NCBI GenBank assembly: GCA_025360805.1
Contig: JANYBK010000246.1
Coordinates: 1-33,904 of the forward strand
Origin: Methanomicrobiales archaeon
GTDB taxonomy: Archaea > Halobacteriota > Methanomicrobia > Methanomicrobiales > Methanospirillaceae
Length of the DNA stretch: 33,904 bases
Direction of reading: 5' to 3'
Shown here: piece after piece, positions 1 to 7,295 of the stretch
How positions within the stretch are numbered: the first letter of the stretch is position 1
Layout: every line of letters begins with the position of its first letter
The notes under the pieces: model-generated
The model's database searches: none
What the model saw: the letters and a program-made list of their open reading frames with translations, nothing else
Told to the model about the DNA's origin: nothing
Made by a program: the position numbers and the translations under genes

Positions 1-167
1 TGAACACATCGACGGTAGTCGGGCGATAGAGATCACCTATGGCCACACGAAGGATAACCGTCCGGATCTCAAGCAATTTGTCATGAGCATGATAACCAAC
101 CAGCACGGAATCCCGCTCTTTATTCAGACCTACTCCGGTAATTTGCTTTTCACTCACCTTTTTTGAG
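1..167 (+). pseudogene. IS1634/IS4-type transposase fragment
   Basis: Reading from base 2, the sequence gives an in-frame stretch that contains YGHTKDNRPDLKQF and IPLFIQTYSGN. This resembles the DDE-transposase core of IS1634-like elements. The 5' part lies outside the window. After SGN the frame continues for only about eight unrelated residues to a TGA at 165-167, whereas family members run on for several hundred residues. I infer that the transposase was cut at about position 138-141, where unrelated DNA begins. It marks a rearranged junction at the left edge of the accessory region. Confidence 0.65.
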
Positions 168-176
168 GTCTGTTCT

Positions 177-432
177 CCATATGCCAGATTGGACATATGG
201 GGGCACCGGGAAAGTATATAGATCTACCGGTGAATGACCGGGATATCTGAAAAAGACAGATAGGTTTTTACTCAGAACTCTCTAATTGGAGAGTCTCTCT
301 AAAAACAGTAGTGCCCGGGAAAAACACAAAACCCGGGCACATTTGTTTGGTGCCGGGAAGAATCCCTTAATCCCGGCACCGTTTCCGAGGGGAAAACTGC
401 AAAAACCCCCGGACCGCTCACCCGTGAACGGG
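177..432. repeat. Chain of seven short hairpins
   Basis: Seven perfect inverted repeats follow one another in a gene-free stretch. Arms are 177-183/194-200, 204-209/227-232, 244-249/257-262, 277-282/289-294, 311-319/332-340 (GTGCCCGGG), 349-357/372-380 (GGTGCCGGG) and 421-425/428-432. The fifth and sixth have nine-base GC-rich arms and similar sequence, so they look like diverged copies. Possible roles are a replication or mobilisation origin, stacked transcription terminators between the transposase remnant and the convergent ATPase gene, or the left recombination site of the integrated element. The sequence does not decide between these. Confidence 0.6.
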
Positions 433-580
433 GATCATTGCGGTTCTATATCATCCACGATCTGAAAATCTGGTTTTTGTTTTACGGATAAGAACGGGCA
501 TCTTGCAGGATGATCCCATCCCGATCGGGCAATGACAGTACAACCATTTTCAAGCCCGCACTGCGAACAAAAATAAGTCG

Positions 581-1621
581 TCATTTCTTAACACACCCTT
601 TCTCTTTTATCGGGATGCCGTCATATTCCGCAATACGCCTGATGAGATGATAATTTTGCCCCAACTTATCGGCAATAGTTGTGATTTTTGTGTGCGGGTT
701 ATCAGTAACCACCTTACGAATTGCAGGACCGAATCGCTTAACCTGTTCAATAAGATTTTGCTCCGACCGTGTCATACCCCCAACAGATTTTTTAAGTTTC
801 ACTCCCGGATCTTCCGCAATGATGCGGAGTGCCGCAGCATCTCTCCGGATGTCATACGCATCTGATAATTCTTTACCCGGGTGAAATGCAACCCAAAAAT
901 CAATCTTCTGTTTATCAAAATTCAGCCGGCGAACATACTCTTTATTTTTTGAATGTTCTGATACATCTACGGCGTGAATTTTTAAAATGTTGAACGAACC
1001 GACATGAAAAGATTTAAAGACCGTTCCGGTAAAATCCACCATCTGTCTAATACTCAGATCAATGTGGCTTCGTATCGGCGTGGTAAAAATTAAAAACCAT
1101 CTTCGCGTCCTGCACACCGTAAAAATTTTGTTGAATTGTCGGTTAGCGGTAGTGGCAAATGCGCGGCTGTTAAGCGCCACCGATGAATCATCGATGATTA
1201 TTATCTGATGTGAGGCTGACTTCTTCAAAAGTTCTCCGATCGCTGCTTCGTCGTCAAGCACAGCGCAGTTCTCCAGCGCGAAATAGTCTGATGGTGTTCC
1301 ACCCATGATGCGAGCTAATGCCTCGCTCACCCGAACCGCGATAAACAGTGCCGATAAGCTCTTCCCCGAACCGCGTTTGCCCGAAAGCAACAATGAACTA
1401 TCTTGTTTGCTCGCGCCTGATATTTTATCAGCGATAAGTTCGCAGAATGGACTGGGCGGAAGTGGTTCGCCGCTTTTTAAAAATGCCTGTGCGTGATTAG
1501 CCAAACGCTTTATCGCCGATTTGTTGCTCGGTCCTAATGCGATAACTCCAGACGCGCTCGTCGGTAGAATAAACGGGTTTTGTATTATCGGTGACGGTTG
1601 TGGTACTATATCTTCATTCAT
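581..1621 (-). CDS. P-loop ATPase of archaeal virus/plasmid type
   Basis: The 346-residue protein has a Walker A motif, GKRGSGKS, at about residues 81-88 and a Walker B run, IIIIDD, at about 140-145. These are followed by a segment with FTTP and a conserved Asp-rich region. That layout recalls the small Zot/FtsK-like ATPases of archaeal viruses and plasmids that are thought to move or package DNA. The last 60 residues look like a helix-turn-helix (residues about 285-335). Its ATG overlaps the stop of the upstream 113-residue gene as ATGA, so the two are translationally coupled. The exact role (packaging, partition or replication) is inference, and no relative can be named from the sequence alone. 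Confidence 0.7.
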   Translation of the reverse strand: MNEDIVPQPSPIIQNPFILPTSASGVIALGPSNKSAIKRLANHAQAFLKSGEPLPPSPFCELIADKISGASKQDSSLLLSGKRGSGKSLSALFIAVRVSEALARIMGGTPSDYFALENCAVLDDEAAIGELLKKSASHQIIIIDDSSVALNSRAFATTANRQFNKIFTVCRTRRWFLIFTTPIRSHIDLSIRQMVDFTGTVFKSFHVGSFNILKIHAVDVSEHSKNKEYVRRLNFDKQKIDFWVAFHPGKELSDAYDIRRDAAALRIIAEDPGVKLKKSVGGMTRSEQNLIEQVKRFGPAIRKVVTDNPHTKITTIADKLGQNYHLIRRIAEYDGIPIKEKGCVKK

Positions 1622-1959
1622 AAGAACGCACCGCTGGATGTCGTTGTAAATTCTAAAACGTCCGACAGATGGGAAACAACCTCACCGACGGCGTAAACTG
1701 AAGCGCCGAGAGTACTTGGCTCTCCTGAGCCCTCATATAGAATTTTCTTTTTAGTATATTCATCCCAAAGACGGTTCCGGGTTTCTCGATCAGGAACAAA
1801 ACTAATTAACGCCGCCGTAGCAGCATCGATCTGCCGATTATCCAAAGTCACGACGGCGTTAAAATACGATTTGCATAACGATAGCACGAACAGCAGATAA
1901 ATCTGGCTCGGGGTTCCACCCCCGGGTATATTCTGGATTGAATTATCTTCCGTAGTCAT
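1618..1959 (-). CDS. Hypothetical helical protein upstream of ATPase
   Basis: This 113-residue protein of unknown function is predicted by eye to be mostly helical. A Gly/Pro-rich N-terminus is followed by a moderately hydrophobic segment (about residues 19-37) and a charged middle with the pattern DRETRNRLWDEYTKKK. No signal peptide or catalytic motif is evident. Its stop overlaps the ATPase start (ATGA), so it is probably co-translated with and works beside the ATPase. No strong Shine-Dalgarno sequence precedes its ATG. A palindrome sits 25-45 bases upstream. Confidence 0.6.
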   Translation of the reverse strand: MTTEDNSIQNIPGGGTPSQIYLLFVLSLCKSYFNAVVTLDNRQIDAATAALISFVPDRETRNRLWDEYTKKKILYEGSGEPSTLGASVYAVGEVVSHLSDVLEFTTTSSGAFL

Positions 1960-1983
1960 AATAATGTATAATCACTTTGAGTT

Positions 1984-2004
1984 AATATTACTATTGGTAA
2001 TATT
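1984..2004 (-). promoter_or_regulatory. Palindrome upstream of the 113-aa gene
   Basis: AATATTAC and GTAATATT form a perfect eight-base inverted repeat around a five-base centre. It lies 25-45 bp upstream of the ATG at 1959, where a TATA box or operator would be expected. It could be the binding site of one of the small regulators of the element. This is inferred from position and symmetry only. Confidence 0.4.
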
Positions 2005-2463
2005 CAACTCAACTCAAATACCCCGCCATAGACAAGAAAATTTGATGAGTTGAAGAAAATTCTTACAGCATCCAATTAATTTTTGACACTCGTTTTGGTG
2101 GGGGGTTTTTTTTTGTTCCCTGCTTGCCATGATCCAGTGCTGGCATCGAGCCCGGGATTTCTATGAGAGTCTATGATTTGCGGTCCTGCTTTGCCGGGTG
2201 GATGGTGTCAAATACCCGGAAAATATCACACCACTAAAAGGGATAGAATGATTCTCAAATCTTATACCGGCTTTGCATTGGTGCCGGTTTTTGTGTGGTG
2301 TTAAATTATTTCCCTCTGGATTTAGAATAGAATATGACACGCGTATTTGAAAATTCAAAATTTTCAAAAAATAAACAAACAAACTCGCGATTGAACTAAA
2401 GTACTCACATGATCTATAGGGATTTCAACAAAAACCGGGGTAAACACCTATTAAAAATGGAAA
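2005..2463. other. Gene-poor stretch
   Basis: No convincing gene is seen in this interval. A 73-codon minus-strand frame (2161-2382) lacks a ribosome binding site and family resemblance. On the minus strand there is a hairpin with six-base arms ACCGGC/GCCGGT around 2266-2288, nested inside a looser pair of ACACCAC/GTGGTGT arms. Together with the long T/G run near 2097-2114, this may hold a terminator for the small-gene cluster to its right and the promoter region of the ATPase operon to its left. Confidence 0.35.
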
Positions 2464-2754
2464 TTATTGGAACATCCGCTCCAATTGTACTCCAATATGT
2501 GGACGTTCGCGCCCGGGATGATCATGTGATGGCGAACCGTCATTCTCGGGACCGTCACCATGTTCTACATCCCTTAGCCTTATCACTTTGAGTATTGCCG
2601 GATATTTCCTCTCGAAAATTCCCGTGACATATACTCTGTCCTGGAGCAACTCAAGCCCGGCTACCCCTTCGAGGATATATTCGGGAAGCCATCCATTTCG
2701 TTCTTGAAAACGTGCAATATCTTTGCACATCCTTCTCAAAGATTTGGATCTCAT
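2464..2754 (-). CDS. Hypothetical protein, 96 aa
   Basis: The N-terminus is basic and helical (MRSKSLRRMCKDIARFQ). A middle part looks like alternating beta strands (residues about 36-62), and the tail is rich in His, Asp, Gly and Pro. The start is supported by a GGGGGT stretch about nine bases upstream and by overlap of its ATG with the stop of the 31-codon gene before it (ATGA). It is the last gene of a chain of overlapping small genes running from 3438 downward. Function is unknown. A small OB-like nucleic-acid binder is one possibility, but that is a guess. Confidence 0.55.
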   Translation of the reverse strand: MRSKSLRRMCKDIARFQERNGWLPEYILEGVAGLELLQDRVYVTGIFERKYPAILKVIRLRDVEHGDGPENDGSPSHDHPGRERPHIGVQLERMFQ

Positions 2755-2846
2755 GGCAGTCTACCCCCGAAAAATGATCGTTTGAGTTGCCATATACTGA
2801 CAAGTGCAACCACGCCCCAGCCGAAATTAAACCAGAGGCCAGTCAC
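2751..2846 (-). CDS. Tiny predicted membrane protein, 31 aa
   Basis: A GTG-initiated frame encodes 31 residues with one hydrophobic segment (FGWGVVALVSIWQL) followed by basic residues, as in a single-pass membrane peptide with its positive side inside. AGGAG lies eight bases upstream of the GTG. The GTG overlaps a preceding TGA, and its own TGA overlaps the ATG of the 96-residue gene. These two coupling signals are the main reason to call it. Function is unknown. Confidence 0.45.
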   Translation of the reverse strand: MTGLWFNFGWGVVALVSIWQLKRSFFGGRLP

Positions 2847-2955
2847 GCGGGCAACTCCTGCCGCTGGTCGCACTCGGAACACTCGCTGACAAAAACGGGC
2901 AATTCCATTTTAAAACAAGGTTATTATCCAGTGTACCGGGGGTATATTCGCTCAC
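2827..2955 (-). CDS. Possible 42-aa small protein
   Basis: A GTG start overlaps the TGA of the 58-residue membrane protein gene (GTGA), with a GAGGCGGGG stretch just upstream as ribosome binding site. The peptide has two cysteines and no recognisable motif. It overlaps the next small genes in other frames, so it is less certain than the genes on either side. Confidence 0.35.
   Translation of the reverse strand: MSEYTPGTLDNNLVLKWNCPFLSASVPSATSGRSCPRDWPLV
2843..2908 (-). CDS. Possible 21-aa CxxC micro-ORF
   Basis: A very short ATG frame carries a CSEC motif and ends in a TGA that overlaps the GTG of the next small gene. It lies in a different frame from the 42-codon frame at 2827-2955, and only one of the two may be translated. 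No clear Shine-Dalgarno sequence precedes it. It is listed because the GTGA coupling matches the pattern of its neighbours. Confidence 0.25.
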   Translation of the reverse strand: MELPVFVSECSECDQRQELPA

Positions 2956-3128
2956 TTTCCCCGCCTCAATGAAAAACTGTGATGGCTGACATCGGTATAT
3001 TGTAAGTCTGCAGGTAACTGGTCTGGAAATCTGCTTCTCCAATATCTTTGCGCCCTCAAAAATGCCAGAAAAAATCCAGTCACTACAAACAAAATCGCCA
3101 AATTGACAAAAACGTTCTCACCGTTCAT
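2952..3128 (-). CDS. Small single-pass membrane protein, 58 aa
   Basis: The 58 residues begin with a short polar N-terminus. A strongly hydrophobic segment (about residues 6-25: FVNLAILFVVTGFFLAF) follows, then a very basic stretch (RAQRYWRSR) and a hydrophilic tail. This fits a single transmembrane helix with a cytoplasmic C-terminus. An AGGTGGGAG ribosome binding site ends just before the ATG, and the ATG overlaps the stop of the preceding cysteine-rich gene (ATGA). In a provirus it could be a structural or membrane-remodelling protein, but nothing in the sequence proves this. Confidence 0.6.
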   Translation of the reverse strand: MNGENVFVNLAILFVVTGFFLAFLRAQRYWRSRFPDQLPADLQYTDVSHHSFSLRRGK

Positions 3129-3286
3129 TCTCCCACCTCGTCTAACGGGCAGTCATTTTTAAGGGAGCAGTTGCAGCATCGACAAATAAAAATATCTGTT
3201 CCAGCGGATTCAAAGCAAATACAATTCCGAATTCCCGACCAATCAGTGAAAACAACGTCAACTCCGTCGTCAACAGTCAACGTCAC
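3125..3286 (-). CDS. Small cysteine-rich (zinc-ribbon-like) protein, 53 aa
   Basis: A GTG start is preceded by AGGTGA and overlaps the stop of the upstream gene as GTGA. The product has a beta-rich N-terminus and a C-terminal half with seven cysteines, including CIC and CRCCNC followed by a further Cys six residues on. This suggests a metal-binding ribbon. The frame stays open for about 16 codons upstream, but there is no ATG there. The stop overlaps the ATG of the next gene. The cysteine pattern argues that this is a real protein. Partner and role are unknown. Confidence 0.55.
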   Translation of the reverse strand: MTLTVDDGVDVVFTDWSGIRNCICFESAGTDIFICRCCNCSLKNDCPLDEVGE

Positions 3287-3438
3287 GGTTTCACCTTCTC
3301 TGTAAGGACGTCTGTCACAATTTTTGATAGCCCATAATATCGATTATCGGCGGTTTTAACCAGAATGCCCCTGCTGGCGCATTCCTCTAAAAGAAGCAAT
3401 GGTATTTTTACCTGACATTGATGAATAATGGCTTGCAT
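3283..3438 (-). CDS. Small winged-helix-like protein, 51 aa
   Basis: The 51-residue product reads like the second half of a winged helix: a hydrophobic helix (IPLLLLEECASRGIL) followed by a wing-like VKTADNRYYGLSK and a final helix. The ATG is the first after an in-frame stop. No good Shine-Dalgarno sequence was found, so a longer or coupled start is possible. Another minus-strand frame at 3356-3571 overlaps it. Its TGA overlaps the GTG of the cysteine-rich gene. It may be a small DNA-binding regulator of the element. Confidence 0.5.
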   Translation of the reverse strand: MQAIIHQCQVKIPLLLLEECASRGILVKTADNRYYGLSKIVTDVLTEKVKP

Positions 3439-3571
3439 AGTTTATCATTGGTTCGCAAACGAAGAACTTTCGCACACGCTCCATTATAATACCGCGATTT
3501 ATCATTTCCGCGTGAATTCTACAGATAAGATGACTGAATTGATTAAAAGTACCTTTGGCGAGTCTTTTCAT
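3356..3571 (-). CDS. Doubtful ORF, 71 aa
   Basis: A 71-codon frame overlaps the better-supported winged-helix gene in another frame. Its first 45 residues are helical and basic and look protein-like. The last 25 run through the coding region of the other gene and look random. It may be a real short gene with a fortuitous tail, or the N-terminal half of the winged-helix gene joined by a lost frame. No ribosome binding site was found. Confidence 0.2.
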   Translation of the reverse strand: MKRLAKGTFNQFSHLICRIHAEMINRGIIMERVRKFFVCEPMINYASHYSSMSGKNTIASFRGMRQQGHSG

Positions 3572-3659
3572 CTGTGTTCAAATGGTGGTGCATCAATCAT
3601 AAAACTGTGAATCATCAAACAGCAAATAGAATTTTTCAACAAATAATTTCATTTTTTCG

Positions 3660-4068
3660 TTCATTTTTGCTCACGCCTGTAAAATGTTTTTAGAGTTCAT
3701 TTTTAACTCTGATTGGCAAATAGAGTTCAAATTTTTAGCGCTGTTTTATTCTGCGACAAATCGACCTGAACAAAGTTCAAAAACCTTAGGATCCTTAGGA
3801 TCTTTTGCTATATCCATTATGTATAGAACATTTTTATTTCCCCTTTTACTAAGAAACACATTTCTTTTTTTACTTCATATTTTAAAGAGTACTTTTTTTT
3901 TTCCACACGCGCGGATTGAGAGAAAGATCCTAAGGATCCTAAGGTTTTTGAACTTTGTTCAGGTCGATTTGTCGCAGAATAAAACGGCGCTAAAAATTTG
4001 AACTCTATTTGCCAATCAGAGTTAAAAATGAACTCTAAAAACATTTCACAGGCGTGAGCAAAAATGAA
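3660..4068. repeat. 146-bp near-perfect inverted repeat with 117-bp centre
   Basis: Bases 3660-3805 and 3923-4068 are reverse complements over 146 positions with two mismatches (at 3681 and 3742). The 117-bp centre is AT-rich and unpaired. Each arm contains CCTTAGGATCCTTAGGATC-type tandem units at its inner end. The structure ends 14 bp from the stop of the primase-helicase gene and lies between the two small-gene clusters. Possible roles are the replication origin, a very large terminator hairpin, or a pair of inverted insertion ends. The interval 3572-4082 holds no other gene. Confidence 0.85.
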
Positions 4069-4082
4069 TGAAAAATGACGAA

Positions 4083-6503
4083 TTATTGTTGTAAAATTCT
4101 GCCAGATGTTGGAGAAACATCGGAAATTTTACCTTTCCAGGACAACTTGCTTCGCCAAACCCAATTTTTTAAACCGCGAGTTTTGTTTAGCGTATCTACA
4201 ATCTGTATTGATACGAACCCTTCTGCCGGAAGCTTCCGCCCGAAATCAACTTCGGAACCAATTCGCTTTTTAATCGGAACTTCGGTGTCCTCGCAAAATT
4301 TCGTATATTCTTCAAATAACCGGCGTTTGCTATATTCAAATTTAATTTCGCCTTCAACAAAATTATCCCGAATCCACATTTTTAATGGATTGGAAAGCAT
4401 GCCCCAGCGATCTCGAATCTCGCCGGATGAACGGTTCACTAGCAACTGGCCGCGCGCGTCTATACGCAGCAGTTCAGCCAGTGCGAGATTCAACAGTCCC
4501 GACAAAAACGCTTTCGTAAATGTGCGGGTTTGAAAGCCGACATCTTTGGGGTGCGAAAACGGAAACGATACAAATTCCCATCGTCCCCACCACGCTTCGT
4601 CATATTGCAGTTCCGCGTCGTATGTTGGGGGTTGATTGCAACTAAAAACGTGTGGAGCGGTTATGTGGCCGGTATATGGCGTTCGTCCTTTTCGTTCAAT
4701 CTCGTGCGTCGTACGTCCGTCGAGTTTTTTTAACTTTCCGGCACCGGAAAGTGGAATATCTTTTAGATCATCATAAATATTCAAAATTTTGCTTTCTAGT
4801 CTCGCAGACAAAAATCTGACATCTGCACAAATTTCTTGAAGAGAAACATCTGAAATTTGCGTTTCTCCACAAAATTTCATAAGTAGATCCAGATATGTCG
4901 ATTTTCCGGCGTCGGTTTCGCCTTGAAGCAGATAATTTCTTTTTAACGTCGTGCGATTTGCTTGCTGATATAAAGCCTGCGCCAAAATTTGGATTAACAG
5001 CGGAACGTCGCTTTCATCAACCCACGACGATAAAACGTCGAGAACTGGTTGAATCGGCGCGTTCGGATCATATTCGACTGGCAGCTTCACAGTTTTTCTG
5101 ATTTCGTGCGAATGTTGCAAAACAGTAATTTTTCCTTTTGAAACGTGCAAAGCGCAGTTTTCAACCAATAAAATACCGTCTGGCAGATCGAAAGGAAATT
5201 CTGGTTCGTGCCCCATATTTTTTGAATGCGTTTCAACTTCACGATAGAGCAGCGAAATTTTTTCGGATAAGCCGAACGTCATGTAAATTTCTCTCAGATC
5301 GGAACCAAGTTCATTTATATTCGTCCTGTAAATATGATTTTTTAGATCATAAACGTAGAGATAATTTTTGAAGTTTACGACGTGATATTTTGTATATAAA
5401 AAATTTGCAAACTCACCGCAATCAAGAACGTTTTTTAAAACTACTCCCGTCTCTGGATCCAAAATCGGGATAATAAAACTCGGTGTATCATCAGACGCCG
5501 AAATTTTCTTTTGGCAAAATTCGATATCTTTCGCGATTTCAGGAAACAGAATTTCGTCCGGTTTTGGATTCTCAAATTCTGAATTTAGAACGACGCACGC
5601 CTGAACGATCGCGTCTTTGGCGAATCCACCCCGTACCATCTTCCCAACGGCGCTCAGCAACGCCGGATGTCTGGCGGTAACCGCCTTTGGATTTTGTAAT
5701 TTTTTTGATTTTCCCTTGCGCGGTTCGGCAACCGAATTTTTGTTTGCATCGCAAACTGCCGATAAGCACCGGCTGGGGACCGGTGTAAAATTGTCAGGGA
5801 TTTCTTTGATAAAACTCCGTCTGTGCGGTCTTTCAGAAGTATTTTCGCCTTTCCTCGCCATCGTGCCATAAAGTTTAAAAATCCGCGATGGATTGCTATT
5901 TGAAACATCGACGCCGATTTTGTCAGTGTCAAAGCGTTTTGATAGCGCGTAAAGGATTTTTTTAACTATGACGTCGTTTGTTGCGCATCGGGGTAAATTG
6001 ATCCTGTAAAGCAAATGCCAGCCATTTCCTGAACACGCGATGATCGGTTTTGGAAATTCGAATTTCGATAAATAATCGATAACTTTTTCCGCAACGGCGT
6101 ATGCCCCGTCAAGCTCGTTTTGAGTAGAGCTGATACCAGCCGGACGCTTTGGATCGATGTCGATTGGCAAAAAATCCCAATTTATAATATCGTCGTCACA
6201 CGTCATTTCATTTGCTTTTATCCCGTATGTTTCGATTCTGTTTGAACGTCGTGCGAGCAATGACGGGTTTGTTGCATTTAGTGTTATGTAAATTCCCCTT
6301 GATTGCGAATCCATGCCGGCGGCGTCGTGCGCCAATTTCGCGAGATGTTCGTTATCAAAAAAACCGCACCACCAAAATCCTTTGCGATTCTGACCCCGGA
6401 TTTCAATGCATTCCCGATCGAGCACGATTTCGGCGAGGGTTGCCAAAATCACATTTTCCGGTTTTTGAATAACTGCCGCAATGGGAATTGCTTCCGGCAT
6501 CAT
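4083..6503 (-). CDS. Primase-helicase (AEP primase + SF3 helicase)
   Basis: This replication protein of about 806 residues is a two-domain fusion. The N-terminal 220 residues carry archaeo-eukaryotic primase features: an Asp-x-Asp pair in PIDIDP (about 116-118), GWHLLY with its histidine (about 164), and VDVSNSNPSRIFKLYGT (Asp about 200). The C-terminal half has a superfamily 3 helicase Walker A motif, GETDAGKST (around residue 530), an acidic Walker B region (NIYDDLKDI) and the Asn of VFSCNQPP. Such proteins unwind and prime plasmid or virus DNA. A GGAGG site lies four bases before the ATG at 6503 and seven before the ATG at 6500, so either may be used; a GTG at 6506 is less likely. It is coupled to the preceding gene by TGATG. 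Confidence 0.9.
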   Translation of the reverse strand: MMPEAIPIAAVIQKPENVILATLAEIVLDRECIEIRGQNRKGFWWCGFFDNEHLAKLAHDAAGMDSQSRGIYITLNATNPSLLARRSNRIETYGIKANEMTCDDDIINWDFLPIDIDPKRPAGISSTQNELDGAYAVAEKVIDYLSKFEFPKPIIACSGNGWHLLYRINLPRCATNDVIVKKILYALSKRFDTDKIGVDVSNSNPSRIFKLYGTMARKGENTSERPHRRSFIKEIPDNFTPVPSRCLSAVCDANKNSVAEPRKGKSKKLQNPKAVTARHPALLSAVGKMVRGGFAKDAIVQACVVLNSEFENPKPDEILFPEIAKDIEFCQKKISASDDTPSFIIPILDPETGVVLKNVLDCGEFANFLYTKYHVVNFKNYLYVYDLKNHIYRTNINELGSDLREIYMTFGLSEKISLLYREVETHSKNMGHEPEFPFDLPDGILLVENCALHVSKGKITVLQHSHEIRKTVKLPVEYDPNAPIQPVLDVLSSWVDESDVPLLIQILAQALYQQANRTTLKRNYLLQGETDAGKSTYLDLLMKFCGETQISDVSLQEICADVRFLSARLESKILNIYDDLKDIPLSGAGKLKKLDGRTTHEIERKGRTPYTGHITAPHVFSCNQPPTYDAELQYDEAWWGRWEFVSFPFSHPKDVGFQTRTFTKAFLSGLLNLALAELLRIDARGQLLVNRSSGEIRDRWGMLSNPLKMWIRDNFVEGEIKFEYSKRRLFEEYTKFCEDTEVPIKKRIGSEVDFGRKLPAEGFVSIQIVDTLNKTRGLKNWVWRSKLSWKGKISDVSPTSGRILQQ

Positions 6504-6706
6504 CACACCTCCGTTAAAAGTTCGATTTCGTCTCTGGCGCGCGGCAACGACCCGATTAATTCTTTATACGTCAATCCATCGACGACAAGGTTGTTAATCG
6601 AGTGCGTTTGATCGGCGTAAAGTTGATTTAAGCAGAAATTTATTGCCGTTTTTGCGGATATCAGAGGCCTGCCGGTTTCTAATTCAGATTTTGAAAAATA
6701 TTTCAT
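6503..6706 (-). CDS. Hypothetical protein, 67 aa
   Basis: The small helical protein contains a stretch reading as two amphipathic helices around ISAKTAINFCLNQLY and GLTYKELIGSLPRARDEIELL. A strong TAGGAGG ribosome binding site lies eight bases before the ATG. Its stop overlaps the primase-helicase start. Its placement directly before the replication gene suggests a helper or copy-number role, but the sequence shows no known domain. Confidence 0.65.
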   Translation of the reverse strand: MKYFSKSELETGRPLISAKTAINFCLNQLYADQTHSINNLVVDGLTYKELIGSLPRARDEIELLTEV

Positions 6707-6717
6707 TGGCTCGCCTC

Positions 6718-6978
6718 CTACGGGTAAATTGCTAAATATCCCTTTTCGGTAATTTTTGTGGAATTCCGAATTTTCTCGATAAATCCGAATTTTTCGAGAT
6801 TGGAAAACTCGATAAAAAACCGTAAAAGATCAATTTGATAATTCGGATAATAAATTCCGTACATTTTCCGACGGACCGTCTCCACATCGCAGCTTTGACC
6901 GTCGATAGAAAAGATCGCTTTGAGTACATCCAGGTGCCACTGGGTCAGGACGAACGGTTTTGAATTCCTCTTCGGCAT
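6718..6978 (-). CDS. Winged-helix-like protein, 86 aa
   Basis: Starting at the ATG at 6978 the product has 86 residues. A GTG at 7011 would add 11 but would run back into the previous gene. The pattern of helices (LTQWHLDVLKAIFSI, VETVRRKMYGI, LLRFFIEFSNLEKFGFIEKI) followed by a short strand pair (TKITEKGYLAIY) fits a winged helix-turn-helix DNA-binding fold. It sits two bases after the stop of the 104-residue gene. It may regulate the replication operon or act in initiation. Confidence 0.6.
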   Translation of the reverse strand: MPKRNSKPFVLTQWHLDVLKAIFSIDGQSCDVETVRRKMYGIYYPNYQIDLLRFFIEFSNLEKFGFIEKIRNSTKITEKGYLAIYP

Positions 6979-6980
6979 GT

Positions 6981-7295
6981 TCAACCAACCCCGATCGGCG
7001 ATAATGTCCACAGGCCATTTACGATGAATAGTTTGGTCGTCACAGGATTGAACCGGTGTATTTGCCGTAAAGCTCGTACCCCGTCGGCTCGATATCGTCC
7101 GACGGGAATATCGGTTTCCGCGACGGATTGCCCTGCCGATACCAGCCCTCGTATTATGTCGCGCCGGGAAGCCTGTTCGCGGGCTTTTTTGCTCGCGGTT
7201 GTGGCGCGAAACCTTTTAACGGGGTCGGCTAATGTGTGTTTGGCGATTTCCGTTTCTCCGGATCCTTCACAGGGGTCCGGGCAGTTTTTTTGCAT
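6981..7295 (-). CDS. Hypothetical basic protein, 104 aa
   Basis: The N-terminal third is polar with two cysteines. The middle is rich in Arg and Lys (VKRFRATTASKKAREQASRRD), and the C-terminal part is probably beta-rich. A GGTGA ribosome binding site lies six bases before the ATG, and the ATG overlaps the stop of the upstream 49-codon gene (TGATG). I prefer this frame to the antisense 123-codon frame at 7024-7395 because of the coupling at both ends. The basic middle might bind nucleic acid. Function is unknown. Confidence 0.5.
   Translation of the reverse strand: MQKNCPDPCEGSGETEIAKHTLADPVKRFRATTASKKAREQASRRDIIRGLVSAGQSVAETDIPVGRYRADGVRALRQIHRFNPVTTKLFIVNGLWTLSPIGVG

Noticed and set aside
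2161-2382. Minus-strand 73-codon frame
   Set aside because: No ribosome binding site, no coupling to neighbours, and composition like translated AT-rich spacer.
3684-4044. Two opposing ORFs with identical N-termini
   Set aside because: They are the two arms of the inverted repeat read in opposite directions and have no ribosome binding sites or protein-like composition.
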